This document shows positions 58,378-64,000 of a stretch of DNA of 64,000 nucleotides, in pieces (positions within the stretch are counted from its first letter, which is position 1; every line of letters starts with the position of its first letter). The position numbers and the translations under genes are program-made. The notes under the pieces were generated by a model that made no database searches, was not told the origin of the DNA, and saw nothing but the letters and a program-made list of their open reading frames with translations. The DNA is taken from assembly GCA_945875585.1 (NCBI GenBank), contig CAMCLK010000016.1:1-64000 (forward strand), in the 5' to 3' direction. This DNA comes from Candidatus Kuenenia stuttgartensis (GTDB lineage Bacteria > Planctomycetota > Planctomycetia > Gemmatales > Gemmataceae).

Positions 58378-59115
58378 ATGTCCGCCGCCGTACGCATCGC
58401 CCTATGGTCTGGCCCGCGCAATCTTTCGACCGCCATGATGCGGGCGTGGGGAAGCCGATCCGATACCACGGTTGTGGATGAACCACTTTACGCCCATTAT
58501 CTTAAGCAGACCGGTGCGCCACATCCCGGTGCAGCAGAAGTGATCGCCGGACAAGAATCCGATCTGAAGCGCGTGACGGCCGGGCTTCTGGGCCCGGTGC
58601 CGGAAAACCGGGCTATCTACTACCAAAAACAGATGACGCACCACCTGTTGCCGGGAATGGACCTCGGCTGGATTGCCGGTCTCAGCAACGCCTTCTTGAT
58701 CCGTGAACCGGCATCCGTGGTGGCATCATTCACCAAGGTGGCAGGTGAGCCTCGCCTTGAAGAAACAGGCCTGCCCCAGCAAGTAGAACTCTTTCTGGCC
58801 GAGTGGCACCGCACCGGACGGACTCCACCGGTGATCGACGCTGCCGATGTGCTGGCAGCTCCCGAAACGATGCTGAAAAAACTGTGCGCAAACGTAGGTG
58901 TGGCGTTCGACCCTGCCATGCTCCAATGGAAATCGGGGCCTCATGCCACCGACGGCATCTGGGCCCGGCATTGGTACGCCAGCGTCTGGACAACCACAGG
59001 ATTCGGGAAACCGTCTGACCAACCGCCACCAGAAGTACCAGCAAGTTTTCAGGGTCTGCTGGCCGAAGCGCGGCGGTTGTACGGCATCATGCATGCGCAC
59101 AGGCTGAGGCCGTAA
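58378..59115 (+). CDS. Sulfotransferase-like protein
   Basis: A 245-residue protein beginning VRIALWSGPRNLSTAMMRAWGSR, the PAPS-type P-loop form SGPRNxST of a sulfotransferase subgroup. VVDEPLYAHYL and YYQKQMTHHLLPGMDLGW follow. NAFLIREPASVVASFTKVAGEPRLEETGLPQQVELF carries the IRxPxxVxxS motif that binds the 3'-phosphate. Substrate is unknown. Similar proteins elsewhere are annotated near branched-chain aminotransferases, which are not next to it here. GGGGGA lies upstream of the ATG. It converges on the outer-membrane factor gene, 18 bases away. Confidence 0.85.
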   Translation: MSAAVRIALWSGPRNLSTAMMRAWGSRSDTTVVDEPLYAHYLKQTGAPHPGAAEVIAGQESDLKRVTAGLLGPVPENRAIYYQKQMTHHLLPGMDLGWIAGLSNAFLIREPASVVASFTKVAGEPRLEETGLPQQVELFLAEWHRTGRTPPVIDAADVLAAPETMLKKLCANVGVAFDPAMLQWKSGPHATDGIWARHWYASVWTTTGFGKPSDQPPPEVPASFQGLLAEARRLYGIMHAHRLRP

Positions 59116-59133
59116 GATTTCGTTATTGCCCGG

Positions 59134-60723
59134 TTACTGGCCGTCGCCAGGCACAGGTTGCCTAACACGTGGCAATGGTAAATCCTCAATCCTGTTGATA
59201 GGGTTGGGTCGGGGAACAGGGAGCACGTCTGCTGGTTCGGCTGCGGAAGCCGCTTCTTCAGCTTCGGGCAAGGGCAAATTCCAGCCACCTCCCAGCGAAC
59301 GATACGTGTCAACCAACGAGAGAAGTTGGTTACCGCGCGCCGCAATAAGGCCATCCGCAATGCGGGCGAAATTCTGTTCAAGATTGTAAACCCACAGGTA
59401 TGTGGCCGTCCCTTCGTTGTACTGCACAATCCCTAGTTCCAAAGCCCGGCGGGAGCTTGCCGCCGCCTTTTCCAACGAACCCACAATATCGCCCTGTTTC
59501 AGGTAACCAATGATTCCATCCTCGACCTCGCGCTGAGCCTCGAGAGCCTTGTTCTGCAAGGCAAAAATGGCCTCGGAAAGTTTGGCGTCTTCGTAACGCA
59601 CCTTGGCCAGCAGCCGACCGTAATTAAGCACGTTCCAGCTTACCGACGGGCCAATCAATCCATTGGTGACACTCGTGCCAACAATACCACTATGAACGAC
59701 ACCAATACTCCCGTTGAGGCTCAATGCCGGGAGCAATTCTGAAGACGCGACGCCAATGCGGGCGCACTGAGCCGCCGCCACCCGCTCAGCCTGCCGCAGG
59801 TCGGGTCGACGGCGAACAAGATCTTGCGGAATGCCAACAACCAGTTTTTCTGGCAGCGCGGGCATTGGTCTGTCGGTGAGTCCGGGTCCAAGATCGTTGG
59901 GCGGTTGGCCTGTTAGAACCGAAATACGGTTCATGGCCTGTCGCAACTGCAATTCAAAACTATGCAGTTTTGCCAGTGTGGCATGAAACGACGCTTCCGA
60001 AAGCCGCGGATCCACTTCCGACGCCGCGCCCGCTTTGAACTTTGTCCTGCTGAGTTCGACAATATCGCGTTCAAATTCAGCCAGTCTGCGGTAAAGGTTC
60101 AATTCTGCCTGGGCAACGCGGTACTGGATGTAAGCCGATGCCACTTCAGCTTGCAGCATCACAAGACCTTGGTCGTTCTGGGCAATGGAAGCATCGAGTT
60201 CGGCAGCCTGACTCTCGATGGCCCTTCGGTATTTACCCCAGAAATCGGCTTCCCAGGCGACAGCGAAATCAGCTCGGCTGATATTGAAATAAGGATCGTA
60301 GCCCAAAAGCTGGGCAATAGGGCTGTTTGCCCCTTCAAAATTGACGACATAACGGTTGACATAGCCGTTGATGTTCTGGAATTGTGGAAACAGCCTGCCC
60401 TTGGTGTAGTCGAGTTGTGCCCGGGATGCCATGACGCGGGCACCCAGTTCACGCAGCGTCCAGTTCCGGTCGCGCACCTGCCGGGTGAGGTCGTCCAGTG
60501 CCGGATCACCCAGCACGCGCCACCAAGCGCCTTCATCTACAGGATCTGTGGCCAGCAGTGGCGAGTCCTGATCGATCCAGTCTTTTTCCACGTCAACTGT
60601 GGGAGGCACATGGTTAGGGCCCACTTTGAAACCGTTACGGACCCATGTTCGCAAAGGCGTGCAGCCACTGGCCGAACCCAGCAGGGCGGTGAGGATTAAC
60701 CAGAACCAGCAAACACGGAGCAT
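59134..60723 (-). CDS. Outer-membrane efflux lipoprotein, NodT/OprM-type
   Basis: A 529-residue TolC-family outer-membrane factor. The signal ends in lipobox ASGC with Cys21. Two OEP repeats are seen: WWRVLGDPALDDLTRQVRDRNWTLRELGARVMASRAQLDYTKGRLFPQ and PQDLVRRRPDLRQAERVAAAQCARIGVASSELLPALSLNGSIG. Long helices with ALEAQREVEDGIIGYLKQ form the periplasmic channel. The C-terminal 50 residues are Pro/Glu-rich and not part of the barrel. It is the last gene of the RND operon, 113 bases after the pump gene, and would supply the exit duct. Confidence 0.93.
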   Translation of the reverse strand: MLRVCWFWLILTALLGSASGCTPLRTWVRNGFKVGPNHVPPTVDVEKDWIDQDSPLLATDPVDEGAWWRVLGDPALDDLTRQVRDRNWTLRELGARVMASRAQLDYTKGRLFPQFQNINGYVNRYVVNFEGANSPIAQLLGYDPYFNISRADFAVAWEADFWGKYRRAIESQAAELDASIAQNDQGLVMLQAEVASAYIQYRVAQAELNLYRRLAEFERDIVELSRTKFKAGAASEVDPRLSEASFHATLAKLHSFELQLRQAMNRISVLTGQPPNDLGPGLTDRPMPALPEKLVVGIPQDLVRRRPDLRQAERVAAAQCARIGVASSELLPALSLNGSIGVVHSGIVGTSVTNGLIGPSVSWNVLNYGRLLAKVRYEDAKLSEAIFALQNKALEAQREVEDGIIGYLKQGDIVGSLEKAAASSRRALELGIVQYNEGTATYLWVYNLEQNFARIADGLIAARGNQLLSLVDTYRSLGGGWNLPLPEAEEAASAAEPADVLPVPRPNPINRIEDLPLPRVRQPVPGDGQ

Positions 60724-60836
60724 GAACCAAACCCAAGCCCTAGAAGTGCAAAATCTGCACTATCAGGTCATCGGCACGCAGAATCAGCAACTTAGTTATT
60801 TATGGCAAAACCGCCACAAATGCCCCATCTTTACAA

Positions 60837-63800
60837 TTATAGTGCGTCGCGGGGCTCAACCCGCCACCACTCCAAGCAAAGATAGACAGCAGGGGTAAGA
60901 TAGAGGGTTACCACTTGTGAAATAATCAGCCCGCCCACCATAACCAATCCCATGGGCCGTCGGCTTTCGGCACCGGCGCCCCAGCCTAATGCAATGGGAA
61001 GCGCGCCCAAAATGGCTGCTGCCGTTGTCATCATGATCGGCCGCAAACGAACCGCGCAGGCCTGAACAATGGCTTCTCGCGGGGCAATACCTCGACGCCG
61101 CTCTTCGATAGCAAAGTCAATCACCATGATGGCGTTCTTTTTCACGATTCCGATAAGCAGAAGCAGACCCAACAGGCCATAAAGGTCGAGTTGAATGCCG
61201 AATGCGCGCAACACGAGCAACCCGCCTAAACACGCCGAGGGCAGGCCGGAAATGACCGTAAGAGGATGCAGGTAGCTTTCGTAGAGTATCCCGAGAACCA
61301 GATAGATAACCAGCAACGCCAACAACAGCAAAGGCACAAATCCAGCTGCCGATTCTGTAAACTCCGCCGCAACCCCATCGTTGAAGCCTTCCACACCGGA
61401 AAGATCGGCCATTGCTTCGCGCGCCAGTTCCTCGATTTTCTGGATGGCTTCACTCGCCGGAACACCCGGTGCCGGGTCATACGACAAGGTTCGCGAACGG
61501 AATCGGCCGGCATGCTCGATGGTGGCGGGTAGCATCAGCTCTTCCACGCGCACCAACTGGTCCATGGGTATCAAAAATTGTCTTTCAGAAGCGACACGAA
61601 GTAATCCCAATTGCGAAGAGTAATTTTGATATTCAGGAAGCGCTGTGATAATCATCTTCATGGCGCCAGACGAGCCATAAACAGTGCCGGTAGGACTCGA
61701 CGCATACGAGTCGCGCATGGTCCTGTTGACCTGCCCCGAATCCACTCCCAACAACCCACACATGCGGCCATCAATCGATACTCGCAAGGCCTGTGTGCTT
61801 TCATCGGAATTTCCGGGTAATCCGGCGAACAACGGAGAACGATGCATGGCCAAGCTCAGCCGTTCATACACACGGTTCACGTTTTCCTGACTATTGCCAC
61901 GCACTGTGTACTGAAGCGTGGCCGGGTAAAGGGTTGTTGTCAGTGGAATGGTTGGGGGCTGTACCACACGGGCTTCAACAGCAGGGTCTTGATTGAGACT
62001 AACAAGCAACCGCTGGCGCACCACTTCAATGGCATCGCGGCCGGAAGGCGGCTTGAGATGCACTAAAATAGTGCCCTGATCCTGAGCGTGGTTGAAATCG
62101 TTGATTCCAAGAAGCGTGGCATGTGTGGCCACGGCAGGATCCGCGTCCAGAACAGCACGAAGGCGATCATGCGCCCGGACCGACCCTGCGAATGCGCTGG
62201 CGGCGGGAACACGGGTCATCACAACCAACCTGTCCTCATCATCGGCAGGTATAAATCCTTTAGGGATCTTTTGAAACTCCCATGCTGTCCAACCGGCTAT
62301 CCCGGCACCCAGCAACATGAACAGCCACGGGCAGGCGACAACTGGCCGCAACGTCTGCACATATAGCCAAGTCAACAATCCATGCTGTTGCTCGCCATGA
62401 CGTTTTTTAGTGGAACGCTTGATTAGTTTCGCGCAAACCATCGGGGTGAATGTCAGGGCAATCACGCCGGAAATCAGAATCGCCACAGAAATTGTCGCCG
62501 CGAACTCATGGAAGAGCTTGCCTATCACGCCCCGCATCAGAAGAACAGGCAGAAAAACAACCACTAAAGACACCGTCATTGACACTATAGTAAAACCGAT
62601 CTCGCGGGCACTTGTTATAGCCGCCTCAACGCGGTCCATTCCGCTTTCCACGTATCTGTGGGTGTTTTCCAGCACCACCACGGCGTCGTCCACCACGAAG
62701 CCCACTGCCAGTGTCAAAGCTAGTAAGGACAGGTTGTCGAGACTGTACGACATGAGCCACATGAATCCAAAAGTAGCTGTAAGGCTGGCTGGAACCACAA
62801 GACTGGTCACCACGGTGGACCGGAGATCACCTAAAAACAACAAGGTTACGGCAACCACCAAAGCAACCGCCACCAACAGGGTAATCTGCATATCGTGAAT
62901 CGATTCACCCACGGGAACGGATGAGTCTGCCAGAAGCGACAAGCTGGCTCCGGCAGGCAACCCCGCGCGTAATTCATCCAGCATGCGGTTGACACCACGC
63001 GATACTTCCAGCGTGTTGCTGGATGGTTCACGACGAATGGCCAGTACAATTCCAGTGTCACCGGCAAACCAACTTTGTTCGGAAATGTCAAAACGCTCCT
63101 CGACAACATCGCCAAGATCCGAGAGGAACAACTGGCTGTCCTTTCGTGATCTCAGGGGGATAGTGCCGAGTTCCTCGGGAGTGCTTAAACCCGCCAGACT
63201 ATCGACCTGAACAGCGCGAACAGGGCCATCTAATCGCCCCGAGGGAAGGTTGGAATTGGCGGAATTGACTAAATCCCGGATCGCGCCAATGTCGATGCGA
63301 TGCCCCGCTGCCAAAACAGGGCTGTACCGTACGCGAATGGCCTTGCTCGATCCACCCAGAACGGTAATCCGGGCCACGCCAGGAACTGTGCCCAGCTTCG
63401 GGCTCAGCAACCGTGTCGCAATATCATTTAAATCCCAAATGGGAATAGTCGCGGAACTCAGACCAAGCAAAATAACAGGCTGGTCCGCCGGATTGAATTT
63501 TGCCAGAACAGGCGGTGCATCAAGTGTATCGGGCATTTTCGCTTTGGCGGCATCAATCTTCGATTGTACCTGATTGGCTGCATCGTTCATGTCCCTATTA
63601 AGACGAAAACGAAGCACTATGGACGTGTTACCCAATGTGCTGGTGGACCGCATGCTCTCCACGCCGTTGATACTGGCAAATTGCTCTTCAAGCGGACCGG
63701 TGACCGAGCTTTCCATGTAGGGCGCTGAAGCACCAGCAACCGATGCGGTGACAACTATCGTTGGAAAATCCACACTGGGAATACTGCCAACAGCCAGTTC

Positions 63801-63884
63801 TCGATAACCCATCACGCCAAACAGCATGAGACTTATCACCAGCAATGTGGTGCCAACAGGCCTGCGGATAAACCACTCAGTCAT
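60837..63884 (-). CDS. RND multidrug efflux transporter, MdtC-like
   Basis: A 1015-residue inner-membrane pump of the HAE1/MdtBC type. The ATG at 63884 gives MTEWFIRRPVGTTLLVISLMLFG, the usual start; an in-frame ATG 30 codons earlier overlaps the preceding gene. Family blocks are SIPSVDFPTIVVTASVAGASAPYMESSVTGPLEEQ, GLSTPEELGTIPLR, VGFVVDDAVVVLENTHRYVE with the proton-relay Asp pair, IPKGFIPADDEDRL, and GLLLLIGIVKKNAIMVIDFA. It resembles MdtC more than AcrB, and an upstream RND gene overlaps it by ATGA. MdtB and MdtC form mixed trimers in E. coli, exporting bile salts and novobiocin; the substrates here are unknown. Confidence 0.93.
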   Translation of the reverse strand: MTEWFIRRPVGTTLLVISLMLFGVMGYRELAVGSIPSVDFPTIVVTASVAGASAPYMESSVTGPLEEQFASINGVESMRSTSTLGNTSIVLRFRLNRDMNDAANQVQSKIDAAKAKMPDTLDAPPVLAKFNPADQPVILLGLSSATIPIWDLNDIATRLLSPKLGTVPGVARITVLGGSSKAIRVRYSPVLAAGHRIDIGAIRDLVNSANSNLPSGRLDGPVRAVQVDSLAGLSTPEELGTIPLRSRKDSQLFLSDLGDVVEERFDISEQSWFAGDTGIVLAIRREPSSNTLEVSRGVNRMLDELRAGLPAGASLSLLADSSVPVGESIHDMQITLLVAVALVVAVTLLFLGDLRSTVVTSLVVPASLTATFGFMWLMSYSLDNLSLLALTLAVGFVVDDAVVVLENTHRYVESGMDRVEAAITSAREIGFTIVSMTVSLVVVFLPVLLMRGVIGKLFHEFAATISVAILISGVIALTFTPMVCAKLIKRSTKKRHGEQQHGLLTWLYVQTLRPVVACPWLFMLLGAGIAGWTAWEFQKIPKGFIPADDEDRLVVMTRVPAASAFAGSVRAHDRLRAVLDADPAVATHATLLGINDFNHAQDQGTILVHLKPPSGRDAIEVVRQRLLVSLNQDPAVEARVVQPPTIPLTTTLYPATLQYTVRGNSQENVNRVYERLSLAMHRSPLFAGLPGNSDESTQALRVSIDGRMCGLLGVDSGQVNRTMRDSYASSPTGTVYGSSGAMKMIITALPEYQNYSSQLGLLRVASERQFLIPMDQLVRVEELMLPATIEHAGRFRSRTLSYDPAPGVPASEAIQKIEELAREAMADLSGVEGFNDGVAAEFTESAAGFVPLLLLALLVIYLVLGILYESYLHPLTVISGLPSACLGGLLVLRAFGIQLDLYGLLGLLLLIGIVKKNAIMVIDFAIEERRRGIAPREAIVQACAVRLRPIMMTTAAAILGALPIALGWGAGAESRRPMGLVMVGGLIISQVVTLYLTPAVYLCLEWWRVEPRDAL

Positions 63885-64000
63885 GTGATTACTTTTCTCC
63901 GCTTCCGAATGAAGGTGCGGTCCATGAAACGATAAACAGATGGCGTGAGAACCAGCGTTACCACCTGCGAACACAATAGCCCACCCAAAAGGATGACACC
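63881..64000 (-). CDS. RND efflux transporter, MdtB-like, C-terminal end only
   Basis: The frame continues beyond the window. The visible 39 codons end in a stop at 63881-63883 and read GVILLGGLLCSQVVTLVLTPSVYRFMDR, then a basic tail. This is the last membrane segment of HAE1-type RND pumps, as in the downstream gene (GGLIISQVVTLYLTPAVYLCLE). The stop overlaps the downstream ATG by ATGA. The neighbouring gene is therefore a second, upstream RND subunit in the same operon. Confidence 0.85.
   Translation of the reverse strand, partial: GVILLGGLLCSQVVTLVLTPSVYRFMDRTFIRKRRKVIT

Overview
The window reads as chromosome of a planctomycete, most likely from the Gemmata-type lineage. The case rests on several family-level hallmarks seen together. 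Two proteins open with the planctomycete-type N-terminal L-E-x-L-E-x-R signature (818 down to 1, and 5458 down to 3554). There are ASPIC/UnbV-FG-GAP, DUF1080, ThuA, CIA30, DUF2617 and FHA-kinase proteins, an ECF sigma region of the planctomycete type, a glycine-rich secreted protein and a shortened second SecA. Coding density is moderate, GC looks to be in the mid-fifties, and most genes have a readable purine-rich ribosome binding site. I see no insertion sequence, phage gene, CRISPR array or rRNA.

Layout. 1-0.8 kb: edge-truncated surface protein. 1.0-3.5 kb: arsR-arsD-arsA arsenical operon with promoter and operator but no pump gene beside it. 3.55-5.5 kb: a surface-type/Calx-beta-like protein joined in frame to an ECF sigma factor. 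5.8-9.6 kb: FG-GAP lipoprotein and dnaK, with two identical palindromes upstream of dnaK. 9.85-14.3 kb: rpsO, pnp, a sensor-less histidine kinase and a class IV aminotransferase, all leftward. 14.4-17.6 kb: SPFH protein with a small ribbon-helix-helix protein, and cysE-sua5. 17.9-18.24 kb: a sigma-54-type promoter, a twin-hairpin candidate RNA and tRNA-Gly(CCC). 18.5-19.1 kb: a vapBC-like toxin-antitoxin pair in AT-richer DNA. 19.3-30 kb: accessory genes for secreted hydrolases, a glycine-rich repeat protein, ThuA, a large MscS channel with four N-terminal repeats, and KDPG aldolase. 30.5-35.4 kb: leftward short secA, succinate-semialdehyde dehydrogenase and serpin. 35.6-39.8 kb: DUF1080, FHA-kinase, COG2509 flavoprotein, Rrf2 regulator. 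40-42.5 kb: bioA-bioD plus a small zinc-ribbon membrane protein. 42.7-47.3 kb: metF and a leftward sugar-nucleotide/yqgF group. 47.5-56 kb: a long rightward housekeeping run, ffh-rpsP-trmD-rplS-yraN, phosphopantetheinyl transferase, pheA, DAHP synthase, tpiA, kdsD. 56.0-56.24 kb: two copies of a fold-back repeat. 56.3-59.1 kb: secreted protein, lipoprotein MsrB, sulfotransferase-like protein. 59.1-64 kb: outer-membrane factor and two RND pump genes, the first cut by the window edge.

How genes work together. ArsR, ArsD and ArsA are sensor, metallochaperone and ATPase of arsenite handling and need an ArsB/Acr3 partner from elsewhere. BioA and BioD catalyse consecutive biotin steps. ManC and the UDP-sugar pyrophosphorylase feed cell-envelope glycan synthesis, and KdsD makes the Kdo precursor of LPS. 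DAHP synthase and PheA sit at the entry and the phenylalanine branch of aromatic synthesis. Ffh, S16, TrmD and L19 form the conserved translation/targeting cluster. The RND pair plus outer-membrane factor would form a heteromeric MdtBC-type tripartite pump.

The strongest candidates for something undescribed are the twin-hairpin RNA behind a GG-N10-GC promoter at 17.90-18.10 kb and the surface-protein/sigma-factor fusion at 3.55-5.46 kb.
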